Shown here: piece by piece, positions 34,358 to 43,155 of the stretch | How the letters are laid out: each line of letters begins with the position of its first letter | How positions within the stretch are numbered: the stretch's first letter is position 1 | From: an uncultured Muribaculaceae bacterium | GTDB lineage: Bacteria > Bacteroidota > Bacteroidia > Bacteroidales > Muribaculaceae | DNA length: 64,000 nt | Reading direction: 5' to 3' | Assembly: GCA_910587475.1 (NCBI GenBank) | Contig: CAJUMR010000001.1 | Span: forward strand, 62,001-126,000 | The notes under the pieces: generated by a model | Databases searched by the model: none | What the model was told of the DNA's origin: nothing | The model's input: only the letters and a program-made list of their open reading frames with translations | Translations under genes and position numbers: made by a program

Positions 34358-34659
34358 TACTCTACAATACATCTTTCCATATTGATTCTACTATCGAAAG
34401 CGATTTTTTATCATGGCTGAAAAGTGCTGTCATTGAACAATCGCTCGCCAATGGTTTTCACAGCCCCGTCCTCAGCCGGTTACTCACTGCTGTGGAGCCC
34501 GGATGCTCATCTTTCGCGTTGCATTTCCAAGCCGATGACCAATCGGTAGTGGAGCGGTGGGAGAGCGAAGGGCGCCGCAAAATTATGGAAGACATGTTCA
34601 ATCGTTGGGGTGAGCGGGCTTTGGCCTTTTCAACTCCGATGGAGATCCTCGATTTATGA
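34354..34659 (+). CDS. DUF4286 family protein, TTG start
   Basis: A 101-residue protein of the DUF4286 type: MILYNTSFHIDSTIESDFLSW at the N-terminus, the Bacteroidetes-conserved opening of this family, then SRLLTAVEPGCSSFALHFQ and a C-terminal GERALAFSTPMEILD. The start is a TTG that overlaps the glycosyltransferase stop (TTGA). That start places the family's N-terminus exactly, and no ATG would. The stop overlaps the ruvC start. Function unknown. Confidence 0.78.
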   Translation: MILYNTSFHIDSTIESDFLSWLKSAVIEQSLANGFHSPVLSRLLTAVEPGCSSFALHFQADDQSVVERWESEGRRKIMEDMFNRWGERALAFSTPMEILDL

Positions 34660-35252
34660 ATGCCTGTGAAGTCTCCCGTGACGACCTGAAGTCATGGGAT
34701 CGCATAATAATGGGTATAGATCCTGGCACAAACGTCATGGGCTATGGAATTTTGGGCGTTAAGAACAAAAAGCCGTTCATGATAGCAATGGGGGTGATCG
34801 AATTGCATCGTGAAGATAGCCATTACCTGCGTCTGCGCCACATCTTCGATCGCGTGTTGGGATTGGTTGAAAGTTTTCTTCCTGACGAATTGGCCATTGA
34901 AGCCCCGTTCTTTGGCAAGAACGTGCAGTCGATGCTTAAACTTGGACGAGCTCAGGGCGTTGCGATGGCTGCGGCCCTGTCCCGCGATATACCGATCACT
35001 GAATATGAACCCCGAAAGATAAAGCAAGCGATCACCGGCTCGGGTGCCGCATCAAAAGAGCAGGTGCGGGAGATGCTTAGACGGATGTTGAAAATATCGG
35101 AAGAAAATCTCCTTCCACAGCTCGACTCTACGGATGCACTCGGCGCTGCTCTATGTCATTTCTATGAATCACAGCGTCCGCAGATCGAAAAGGGGTGTAA
35201 ATCCTGGAAGGAGTTTATCGCTAAGAACCCCGGCAAGGTCAAAGGGCTGTGA
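34656..35252 (+). CDS. ruvC: Holliday junction resolvase RuvC
   Basis: A 198-residue endonuclease that resolves Holliday junctions with RuvAB. Acidic catalytic residues are visible: Asp22 in MGIDPGTNVMGYG, Glu82 in IEAPFFGKNVQS, and Asp157/Asp160 in LDSTDALGAALCH. The 18 residues before the usual MGIDPGT start are a modest N-terminal extension; I keep the ATG at 34656 because it overlaps the previous stop (ATGA). Residue numbers use this start. Confidence 0.95.
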   Translation: MNACEVSRDDLKSWDRIIMGIDPGTNVMGYGILGVKNKKPFMIAMGVIELHREDSHYLRLRHIFDRVLGLVESFLPDELAIEAPFFGKNVQSMLKLGRAQGVAMAAALSRDIPITEYEPRKIKQAITGSGAASKEQVREMLRRMLKISEENLLPQLDSTDALGAALCHFYESQRPQIEKGCKSWKEFIAKNPGKVKGL

Positions 35253-35290
35253 GCCAGTATTGTGAGATCAGAGACAATAAAGACAGCGCT

Positions 35291-37714
35291 TTAGAACTCA
35301 ACGCTTAAACGCACATTCAGCTGGCGTCTTGTCAGGTAGTTGGGCACAGCATATTGTATGTCATTGACATCGGTCACCCAATAGTAACCGCTCACATTGC
35401 TTATGTCGAGAAGATTGAATATATCAAGGCCGAGCCACATGCTTTTGAATGTTTTTGCAAGTCCCGTCCGAGTCTCGCCGTCTTTAGGGGGTGTGACTAT
35501 GCCGTATGATAGGCCGATATCAACTCGCTTGTAAGCCGGTGCGCGGAAATAGCCTTTGTCTCGTGTGCTGCGCGGTGCAGTCACCGGCAGTCCGTCTGAG
35601 AAAATACCTCTCAGATTGAATTTTAGACGGGGATATTTGGGGAAATAATCTGTGAAAAATAATGCAAAGCTGTATCGGCGGTCCGATGGCAGGGGCACAT
35701 TCACACCATTGAGTTTTTGAGAAGTTTTCATCAGCGAGAAACTGATCCACGAATCACTTCCCGGCACAAATTGACCGAATAGCTTCATATCAAGACCAGT
35801 GGCATAGCCGCTGGAGTTATTAGTGCCCGAATAGACTAATTTCAGATTTTCGATTTCATAAGGAATAAGATTTCCGAGAACCTTATAATATGCTTCGCCT
35901 GAAAGTTTGAATGGACGTTCGAAGGCCCTGAAAGTATAATCTGACCCTAAAATGAAATGAATGCTGCGCTGAGATTTCAATCCGTCGTTTAGCGCTATCA
36001 CAGTGTTGCCGTCGCTGTCTGTCACAGGCATTCTGAATTCGCGGTAGAAAGGTGACTGGTAATAGAGGCCTGTTGCAAATCTGAATGACCACTGAGGTTT
36101 ACTGTCGGGGACAAAGCCGATGCTGACTCTCGGACTGAAGAGAAATTCTTTGTTAAAGTCGGCATACGACATTCTTATACCTCCGTTGACATTGAAAAAA
36201 CCTACATTGGAGCTGATGCGCCACGCATCCTGAACAAACAGGGCATAATTGTTTATCGATACGTCGTGGCGTGAATCCAGATTATAGACGACTTTCAGGG
36301 CATCGGGATCTGTCGGCAGTGAGTATCCTGCAGAATCTCTTAATTCCCACTCGCGCGTTCTGTCGAAAATCGACCGATGCTTTATTGAGATACCGTATGT
36401 CAGATTGTGATTGCTGATGCCGCTTGCGCCGGTCAAATCAATCCCGATCACTGAAGCTTTCAGTCGGTTGCGGGCATGTTCGTGATATTTTCCGACCCCG
36501 AGTTCGCCTCCGACAGCATTGCCGCCTGAGCCGTCGCCAGAAGTTCCGGCCTGATCAAGCCAGTATTCACCGCTGATGTCATAGGTGACGAGTTCATTGG
36601 TCATAAACCCTGATGTCAGCAATGAGAATTCATGAGCTTTATTAGGCTTGTAGACGAACGACAGAGCGCCTGACCATGTTTCAAATTTATCTTTTTCTTG
36701 CCCGTCAAAGTAGACCTTGAATTGCTTGGCATCTGTAGATGTGCCGAAATTGGTCGTTCGGGTTGCCGGAACAAATTTGTAATTGTTGATGGCCGCGTTT
36801 CCCAGAAAATTTACTTTGAATTTATCTGAAAACTTATATGTCATAGATGTCTGGTAGTCGAAAAATCTTGGATCATATTCACCCTTGTCATCCATTGAAC
36901 TCAATAGCGAGCTGTTGCTTTTATAGCGTACTCCGTGAAGTTGTGTGAACCGTTTTGACGAGCTTCCGAGCGAAAGACTGCCGCCCATGAGACTCAATGA
37001 GGCTGCCCCTTCAAAACTTTCCGGCTCGCGGTAGGTGATGTCGAGCACACTCGACATCCTGTCGTCATATTTCGCGGGGAAACCGCCTGTCGAGAAACTC
37101 ACAGCTCCAACCATATCAGGATTGATGATACTCAGACCCTCCTGTTGCCCCGATGTGACGAGCTGCGGACGATATACCTCTATACCATTGATATATACGC
37201 TGTTTTCATCATACGACCCGCCTCTGACGTTATACTGCGACGACATTTCATTGCCCGATGTGACGCCGGCCATTGTGGTGATCATCGATTCTATGCCGTT
37301 ACCGCTTGCATCCGGCGCGAGTTTGTACGACGAAGCATCAAGTTTCTGAATCGCACCGGTCTGTTTCTGAAAATCGGTAACTTCGATGCCTCCGAGAGCA
37401 TACGACGCAGGTGACATCTTCACATTCAGAGTGACTGCTCCCTTGGGCTCTATCAACTTGCGCTTCGAGTCTTCATAACCGATGCAGCTGAACACCACTT
37501 TTATCGTGTCAGCGTCGGGCGCAGAAATCGTATAACGTCCGTCCAGTCCGCTCGTCACACCGATGGTCGTGCCCGATATGCGGATAGTCGCGAATTCAAG
37601 CGGTTCATTATTTTCATCGGTCACAAGCCCTGTGATCTTAACGGCTGCACTTGCCGTAGCGTTTATTGATAATAGCAGGCCCGCAGCCCATAATAGTCGA
37701 GATATGATTGGCAT
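35291..37714 (-). CDS. TonB-dependent outer-membrane receptor
   Basis: An 807-residue receptor: signal peptide (about 1-23), a carboxypeptidase-like regulatory domain (about 25-105: KITGLVTDENNEPLEFATIRISGTTIGVTSGLDGRYTIS), a plug (about 110-220: LAPDASGNGIESMITTMAGVTSGNEMSSQYNVRGGSYDENSVYINGIEV) and a beta-barrel to the C-terminus (LNVRLSVEF). It imports an unknown ligand using TonB energy. No SusD partner is adjacent, so it is not a typical polysaccharide-utilisation SusC, and a metal or small-molecule substrate is possible. Confidence 0.92.
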   Translation of the reverse strand: MPIISRLLWAAGLLLSINATASAAVKITGLVTDENNEPLEFATIRISGTTIGVTSGLDGRYTISAPDADTIKVVFSCIGYEDSKRKLIEPKGAVTLNVKMSPASYALGGIEVTDFQKQTGAIQKLDASSYKLAPDASGNGIESMITTMAGVTSGNEMSSQYNVRGGSYDENSVYINGIEVYRPQLVTSGQQEGLSIINPDMVGAVSFSTGGFPAKYDDRMSSVLDITYREPESFEGAASLSLMGGSLSLGSSSKRFTQLHGVRYKSNSSLLSSMDDKGEYDPRFFDYQTSMTYKFSDKFKVNFLGNAAINNYKFVPATRTTNFGTSTDAKQFKVYFDGQEKDKFETWSGALSFVYKPNKAHEFSLLTSGFMTNELVTYDISGEYWLDQAGTSGDGSGGNAVGGELGVGKYHEHARNRLKASVIGIDLTGASGISNHNLTYGISIKHRSIFDRTREWELRDSAGYSLPTDPDALKVVYNLDSRHDVSINNYALFVQDAWRISSNVGFFNVNGGIRMSYADFNKEFLFSPRVSIGFVPDSKPQWSFRFATGLYYQSPFYREFRMPVTDSDGNTVIALNDGLKSQRSIHFILGSDYTFRAFERPFKLSGEAYYKVLGNLIPYEIENLKLVYSGTNNSSGYATGLDMKLFGQFVPGSDSWISFSLMKTSQKLNGVNVPLPSDRRYSFALFFTDYFPKYPRLKFNLRGIFSDGLPVTAPRSTRDKGYFRAPAYKRVDIGLSYGIVTPPKDGETRTGLAKTFKSMWLGLDIFNLLDISNVSGYYWVTDVNDIQYAVPNYLTRRQLNVRLSVEF

Positions 37715-37763
37715 CTGTATCAGAAGTGGAGTTTCGTTTGAATTATTAACGATAGTAATTGTC

Positions 37764-37796
37764 GAAAATTATGTCTGCTTCTGTGGCTGTCTCAAA
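37764..37796 (-). promoter_or_regulatory. Candidate promoter for the TonB receptor gene
   Basis: On the minus strand TTTG (37796-37793) is followed after 21 bases by TAATTTTC (37771-37764), one mismatch from TAnnTTTG. It overlaps the divergent promoter of the sugar operon. Confidence 0.55.
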
Positions 37797-37813
37797 AAAA
37801 AAACGTAGTTTTG
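37782..37813 (+). promoter_or_regulatory. Promoter for the nucleotide-sugar operon
   Basis: TGTG at 37782-37785, 20 bases, TAGTTTTG at 37806-37813. The -7 box is a full match, the -33 has one mismatch. The start point near 37820 precedes the ATG at 37835. Confidence 0.65.
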
Positions 37814-37834
37814 TACAATATTACTCTCAAAGGA

Positions 37835-39160
37835 ATGAATATTGCAATAGTAGGCACCGGTTATGTCGGACTCGTCTCAGGCGCATGTTTTGCCGAGATG
37901 GGGGCTGATGTCACGTGCATCGACATCGATAAGACTAAGATACGCAATCTGTCTGACGGCATCATCCCGATCTACGAACCCGGCCTCGACGAATTAGTCA
38001 GACGAAATGTTAAATCAGGCCGACTCCACTTCACCACTGATCTTGCAGATGTGATCGACGATGTCGAAGCGGTGTTCTGTGCTGTCGGGACCCCGCCCGA
38101 CGAAGATGGATCTGCTGATCTTTCTCATGTAATAGACGTGGCGCGTACATTCGGACGGCTCATCAACCGCTACTCTCTGCTCGTGACCAAATCGACCGTT
38201 CCGGTTGGCACTGCGGCGATCATCAAAGATGTCATCAACGAGGAATTGGCGGCAAGGGGCGTCGATGTCGATTTTGAAGTTGCATCTAATCCGGAATTTT
38301 TGAAGGAAGGTGCGGCGATCAAAGACTTCATGTCGCCCGACCGAGTAGTGATCGGCATAGAGTCAGAACGTGCCCGCAAAGTGATGGAACGTCTTTACCG
38401 TCCATTCCTGCTCAACAATTTCAGAGTCCTGTTCATGGATATTCCGTCGGCCGAGATGACCAAATACGCTGCCAATTCAATGCTGGCTACACGAATTTCG
38501 TTTATGAACGAGATCGCCAATCTGTGTGAGCTTACTGGCGCAGATGTCAACATGGTGCGCAAGGGCATCGGTAGCGACGTCAGGATAGGGGGTAAATTCC
38601 TCTATCCGGGATGCGGATATGGCGGATCGTGCTTTCCCAAGGATGTAAGGGCTCTTGTTGCAGCAGGAGAAAGCCGCGGTTGCGACATGCGCATCATTAA
38701 AGCCGTGGAAGCCGTCAACGAACGTCAGAAATCCATCGTTTTCGACAAGTTGCAGCATGCGTTAGGCGATCTCAGCGGAAAGCGCATTGCCATATGGGGG
38801 CTTGCTTTTAAGCCTGAAACCGACGACATGAGATGTGCGCCTTCACTTGTAGTGATTGAGAAACTTCTTGACGCCGGCTCACAAGTTGTTGTCTTTGATC
38901 CTGTGGCTATGAATGAATGCCGTCGGCGACTTGGCGATGCTGTCATCTATGCTTCCGACATGTATGAAACCCTTGTCGATGCCGATGCTTTGGCTCTGAT
39001 CACAGAGTGGAAACAGTTCAGATTGCCGTCATGGCGGCTTGTCAGAAAAGCTATGCGCGGAAATGTCATCGTCGACGGTCGTAATATCTACGATCCGCAG
39101 GAATTGGCTGAAGAAGGCTTCTATTATTGCAGTATCGGACGAAATGCAGTTTTTGTATAA
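37835..39160 (+). CDS. UDP-glucose/GDP-mannose dehydrogenase family protein
   Basis: A 441-residue NAD-dependent dehydrogenase that oxidises a nucleotide-sugar C6 to a carboxylate (UDP-glucuronate type). The Rossmann start IAIVGTGYVGLVSGACFAEMG, the TPPDEDGSADL segment, KSTVPVGTA, and catalytic Cys266 in GYGGSCFPKD are visible, as is the third domain (IWGLAFKPETDDMR). Substrate is probably UDP-glucose. I use the ATG at 37835, which begins the Rossmann strand; 37811 would add eight residues and start at the promoter. First gene of the sugar operon. Confidence 0.93.
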   Translation: MNIAIVGTGYVGLVSGACFAEMGADVTCIDIDKTKIRNLSDGIIPIYEPGLDELVRRNVKSGRLHFTTDLADVIDDVEAVFCAVGTPPDEDGSADLSHVIDVARTFGRLINRYSLLVTKSTVPVGTAAIIKDVINEELAARGVDVDFEVASNPEFLKEGAAIKDFMSPDRVVIGIESERARKVMERLYRPFLLNNFRVLFMDIPSAEMTKYAANSMLATRISFMNEIANLCELTGADVNMVRKGIGSDVRIGGKFLYPGCGYGGSCFPKDVRALVAAGESRGCDMRIIKAVEAVNERQKSIVFDKLQHALGDLSGKRIAIWGLAFKPETDDMRCAPSLVVIEKLLDAGSQVVVFDPVAMNECRRRLGDAVIYASDMYETLVDADALALITEWKQFRLPSWRLVRKAMRGNVIVDGRNIYDPQELAEEGFYYCSIGRNAVFV

Positions 39161-39177
39161 CAACAAATGATAATATA

Positions 39178-40317
39178 ATGGCTTCAGAACGTATAATGCT
39201 TTCGCGAGTACATCTTGGCGGAACAGAACAGAAATATATCGAAGAAGCATTTGCCGACGATTGGGTTGTGCCGCTTGGCCCTCATGTCGATCAATTCGAA
39301 CATCGCTTGGAGCGTTACCTCGACGTTCCCGCCGTAGTGGCGTTGAGCGCCGGTACAGCGGCTATCCATCTCGGACTCGTGCTCCTCGGAGTCAAGCAGG
39401 GAGATGAGGTCATCTGTCAGTCAATGACATTTGCCGCATCGTGTAATCCAATTGTATATCAGGGTGCAACTCCGGTGTTTGTAGACAGCGAACCTGACAC
39501 GATGAACATGGATCCTGTCATGCTCGAACGTGCTATTGTAGAGCGCCATCGCATCACCGGCAGGTATCCCAAGGCCATTATTCCGGTTGATCTCTATGGC
39601 ATGCCGTGCCGCATCGACGAAATAAATGCCATTGCCGATGCTTACGGCATTCCGGTCCTCGAAGACGCGGCCGAAGCTCTTGGCTCGGAGTATGATGGCC
39701 GTAAGTGCGGATCTTCTTCTGTTTTTGGAGCTTTGAGTTTCAATGGCAACAAGATGATTACGACGTCGGGTGGGGGAGCTTTGGTTTGCCACGACGAAGA
39801 GACGGCGGGGCGGGCGAAGTTCTATGCCACTCAGGCAAGGGAAAACCGTGCATACTACTATCACGAAACCATTGGATATAACTATCGCCTGAGCAATATT
39901 TCGGCCGCGATAGGATGCGGGCAGATGGATGTGCTTCCCGAAAGAGTGAACCGGCGCCGCCAGATCAGAAAACTTTATGCTGATATGCTCTCAGATTGCC
40001 CGCATATCAAAGTTCAGGACAATCCTGACAGCCGTTTCAACTCTAACTTCTGGCTGTCGACAATATCGTTCGATGACATTACGCGTCATACGCCCGACGA
40101 CCTCAGGCTCTACCTTGCTGAAGACAATATCGAGTCGCGGCTCATGTGGCGACCCATGCACATGCAGCCTGTTTTTGCTGATGCTCCATATTATGGATCC
40201 GATGTTTCCGACCGTCTGTTTAACAGTGGATTGTGTCTGCCGAGTGGATCATCGTTGTCAGACAGCGACATAGAGCGTGTCGCCGACCGTATCAAATGCT
40301 TCTTCAAACAACGGTGA
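39178..40317 (+). CDS. DegT/DnrJ/EryC1/StrS PLP-dependent sugar aminotransferase
   Basis: A 379-residue PLP enzyme that adds an amino group to a keto-sugar nucleotide. The PLP lysine is Lys192 in LSFNGNKMITTSGGG; SAGTAAIHLGLVLLG holds the phosphate and VLEDAAEALGSEYDG the ring Asp. The opening IMLSRVHLGGTEQKYIEEAFADDWVVPLGPHVDQFE is the form found in surface-polysaccharide loci. I start at the ATG at 39178; an upstream frame overlaps the dehydrogenase. Given the nearby gmd, GDP-perosamine synthesis is one option but a UDP-sugar substrate is equally possible. Confidence 0.9.
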   Translation: MASERIMLSRVHLGGTEQKYIEEAFADDWVVPLGPHVDQFEHRLERYLDVPAVVALSAGTAAIHLGLVLLGVKQGDEVICQSMTFAASCNPIVYQGATPVFVDSEPDTMNMDPVMLERAIVERHRITGRYPKAIIPVDLYGMPCRIDEINAIADAYGIPVLEDAAEALGSEYDGRKCGSSSVFGALSFNGNKMITTSGGGALVCHDEETAGRAKFYATQARENRAYYYHETIGYNYRLSNISAAIGCGQMDVLPERVNRRRQIRKLYADMLSDCPHIKVQDNPDSRFNSNFWLSTISFDDITRHTPDDLRLYLAEDNIESRLMWRPMHMQPVFADAPYYGSDVSDRLFNSGLCLPSGSSLSDSDIERVADRIKCFFKQR

Positions 40318-40320
40318 TAC

Positions 40321-40995
40321 ATGGGTGGAAGTGACCGCATATGTGTGGCTTTTGACCTCGACGACACTCTTTATAAGGAGATTGAGTTTGTCAGATCGGG
40401 CTGGCGCGCAGTGGCCGATACATTCGCCCGCTACAGCGATACCGGCAGCGATGGCTTGTTCTCGGTAATGTCGACTGCGGTCAATGCGTTCGATGCCTTG
40501 CTGGCACTTCCGGCTCTCAAACACGTCGGCATCACAATCGAAGACATCCTTGATATCTATCGTACCCACCATCCCGACATCTCTCTTCCCGATGACAGTT
40601 TTGCCGTGCTGTCGGAACTAAAGCGGCGAAACATTCCGCTCGCACTCATTACCGATGGCCGGAGTCTGACTCAGCGCAATAAGATCGCTGCCCTCGGGCT
40701 CGATCGCTTCTTTAATGACGATCTCATTATCATAAGTGGGGAAACCGGAGTCGATAAGTACTCTTCTGCGCCATTCATGCTGCTTGACTCGCGACTCGAA
40801 GCCGATCATTATTTCTACGTCGGCGATAATCTCGCAAAAGATTTCTTTCAACCAAACAAAATGGGCTGGACAACAATCATGTTGAATGACACAGACCATG
40901 TCAACATCCACCCTCAGGACAGGTCAAAAGTCGATCCAGACCATTGGCCGTCTAAAACGATAAATAAAATAACAGAACTGCTTAATCTCATATAA
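40321..40995 (+). CDS. HAD-superfamily hydrolase
   Basis: A 224-residue HAD protein with motif I FDLDDTLY (nucleophile and acid Asp, residues 11-18), motif II ALITDGRS, the Lys of motif III in DKYSS and motif IV FYVGDNLAKDFFQPNKMGW. It is likely a phosphatase in sugar metabolism, given its place between the aminotransferase and gmd. The specific substrate is unknown. Confidence 0.9.
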   Translation: MGGSDRICVAFDLDDTLYKEIEFVRSGWRAVADTFARYSDTGSDGLFSVMSTAVNAFDALLALPALKHVGITIEDILDIYRTHHPDISLPDDSFAVLSELKRRNIPLALITDGRSLTQRNKIAALGLDRFFNDDLIIISGETGVDKYSSAPFMLLDSRLEADHYFYVGDNLAKDFFQPNKMGWTTIMLNDTDHVNIHPQDRSKVDPDHWPSKTINKITELLNLI

Positions 40996-40997
40996 TT

Positions 40998-42068
40998 ATG
41001 CCCACAGCCTTAATCACTGGAATTACCGGCCAGGACGGATCGTTTCTCGCCGAATTTCTCATAGAAAAAGGGTATGAAGTCCACGGCATCATACGTCGTA
41101 GCTCATCTTTCAACACCGGACGCATCGAGCATCTGTATCTTGACGAATGGGTTCGCGACATGCACCGTAAAAGATTGTTGCACCTTCATTACGGAGATAT
41201 GACCGACTCATCGTCGTTGATACGCATCATCGCCGAGGTGAAACCCGATGAAATCTACAACCTTGCGGCGCAGAGTCACGTAAAAGTTTCCTTTGATGTG
41301 CCTGAGTACACGGCCGATGTTGATGCAGTAGGGACGCTACGCCTCCTCGAGGCTGTGCGCATTCTTCACATGGAGCACGATTGCAAAATATATCAGGCTT
41401 CGACATCGGAGCTTTTCGGTAAAGTGCAGGAAATTCCGCAGAATGAAAAGACTCCGTTCTATCCGCGTTCGCCTTATGGAGTTGCCAAACTCTATAGCTT
41501 CTGGATAATGAAGAATTACCGCGAAAGCTACGGCATGTTCACCGCCAACGGCATCCTGTTCAACCACGAATCAGAGCGGCGCGGCGAAAACTTTGTAACA
41601 CGTAAGATCACCCTCGCGGCTGCTCGCATCGCTGCCGGATTACAGGAGAAGCTATATCTCGGCAATCTCAACGCTCTCCGCGACTGGGGCTATGCACGTG
41701 ACTACGTCGAATGTATGTGGCTGATCCTACAGCAGAAAGAACCTTCAGATTATGTGATTGCTACCGGTGAGTACCATTCGGTGCGCGAATTCGCCACATT
41801 GGCATTTCAACGAGCCGGCATTACACTCCGATGGGAAGGCGAGGGGCTTGATGAGAAGGGCATAAACACAGCTGATGGACGGGTGCTCGTAGAGGTAGAT
41901 CCAAGATTTTTCAGGCCCTCGGAAGTCGAGCAACTGCTCGGCGACCCGTCGAAAGCCCGCAGCGAATTAGGTTGGAATCCTACTAAAACTTCATTCACTG
42001 ACCTCGTCAGGATTATGGTCGACGCAGACATGAAACTCGTCAAAAACGATAATGTACAGAAATTATGA
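40998..42068 (+). CDS. gmd: GDP-mannose 4,6-dehydratase
   Basis: A 356-residue SDR enzyme converting GDP-mannose to GDP-4-keto-6-deoxymannose. The NADP motif ALITGITGQDGSFLAEFL, RRSSSFNTGRIEHL, NLAAQSHVKVSF, the catalytic YGVAK (YxxxK) and NHESERRGENFVTRKIT are typical Gmd motifs. It supplies the fucose synthase that follows (overlapping ATGA). Cytoplasmic. Confidence 0.96.
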   Translation: MPTALITGITGQDGSFLAEFLIEKGYEVHGIIRRSSSFNTGRIEHLYLDEWVRDMHRKRLLHLHYGDMTDSSSLIRIIAEVKPDEIYNLAAQSHVKVSFDVPEYTADVDAVGTLRLLEAVRILHMEHDCKIYQASTSELFGKVQEIPQNEKTPFYPRSPYGVAKLYSFWIMKNYRESYGMFTANGILFNHESERRGENFVTRKITLAAARIAAGLQEKLYLGNLNALRDWGYARDYVECMWLILQQKEPSDYVIATGEYHSVREFATLAFQRAGITLRWEGEGLDEKGINTADGRVLVEVDPRFFRPSEVEQLLGDPSKARSELGWNPTKTSFTDLVRIMVDADMKLVKNDNVQKL

Positions 42069-43147
42069 TTGCCAAAGACACCAAAATTTATGTTGCAGGC
42101 CATCGTGGACTCGTAGGCTCTGCCATATATAGAAACCTTGTCGATCGCGGCTTCACTAATCTCGTAGGGCGCACTCATTCCGAACTCGATTTGCTTGATC
42201 CGCTCGCCGTACGCTCGTTTTTTGATGCCGAACGCCCTGAAGTTGTCATACTCGCCGCCGCCCATGTAGGTGGCATAATGGCAAATTCGACATATCGTGC
42301 CGATTTCATATATGAAAACTTACAGATCCAGCAGAATGTGATAGGCGAAGCCTTCCGTCATGGAGTCAAGCGTCTGCTTTTCCTCGGGTCGACATGTATA
42401 TATCCCCGTGAGGCTCAACAACCGATCAAAGAAGACGCGTTGCTGACCTCAGCGCTCGAATACACCAACGAGCCATATGCCATAGCCAAGATTGCAGGCA
42501 TGAAATTGTGTGAGTCGTTCAATCTGCAATATGGCACGGAATATCTTGCCGTGATGCCGACCAATCTCTACGGACCTAACGACAATTTCCATCTCGAAAA
42601 TTCCCATGTCCTGCCGGCTATGATTCGCAAGATGCATCTCGCCAAGTTGCTGTCGAATAATGATTTTGATCTCATTCGGCAGGATCTCGACGCCCGACCG
42701 ATCAAAGATTTCGACCATAAGGCCGCAAGCGATGCTCAGATAGCCGACAGACTGAGCCATTATGGAATACATGCCGGACATCTCGATCTCTGGGGATCAG
42801 GACGTCCTTTGCGCGAATTTCTTTGGAGCGAGGATATGGCTGACGCATCGGTCCATGTGTTGCTTAATGTCAGCTTCGACGATCTGAAAAAGGATGCCGG
42901 CCAAGATGTGCGCAATACCCACATCAATGTCGGCACAGGCAAGGAACTGTCCATAGCCCGGCTTGCTGAAAAGATTAGAGATGCTGTCGGTTTTAAAGGC
43001 GAATTGAGGTGGGACGCATCAAAGCCCGACGGCACAATGCGAAAATTGTGCGATGTAAGCCGTCTGCATAAACTCGGCTGGCGCCATAAAGTCGAACTCG
43101 ACGAAGGCATCCGCAGGCTTTACGATTGGTATATCGAATCAATCTGA
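42065..43147 (+). CDS. fcl: GDP-L-fucose synthase
   Basis: A 360-residue epimerase-reductase that makes GDP-L-fucose from the Gmd product. The N-terminal VAGHRGLVGSAIYRNL dinucleotide motif, ILAAAHVGGIMAN, GSTCIYPREAQQPIKED, catalytic YAIAK and the substrate segment NLYGPNDNFHLENSHVLPAMIRK are all present. It contains a longer middle loop (about residues 195-245) than short homologues. It starts inside the gmd stop codon. Bacteroidales use L-fucose to cap surface glycans. Confidence 0.95.
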   Translation: MIAKDTKIYVAGHRGLVGSAIYRNLVDRGFTNLVGRTHSELDLLDPLAVRSFFDAERPEVVILAAAHVGGIMANSTYRADFIYENLQIQQNVIGEAFRHGVKRLLFLGSTCIYPREAQQPIKEDALLTSALEYTNEPYAIAKIAGMKLCESFNLQYGTEYLAVMPTNLYGPNDNFHLENSHVLPAMIRKMHLAKLLSNNDFDLIRQDLDARPIKDFDHKAASDAQIADRLSHYGIHAGHLDLWGSGRPLREFLWSEDMADASVHVLLNVSFDDLKKDAGQDVRNTHINVGTGKELSIARLAEKIRDAVGFKGELRWDASKPDGTMRKLCDVSRLHKLGWRHKVELDEGIRRLYDWYIESI

Positions 43148-43155
43148 GTGTGGAC

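Noticed and set aside
35258..35279. Small inverted repeat TATTGT/ACAATA between ruvC and the TonB receptor
   Set aside because: Only 6 bp with a 10-base loop and no T-run; too weak to call a terminator.
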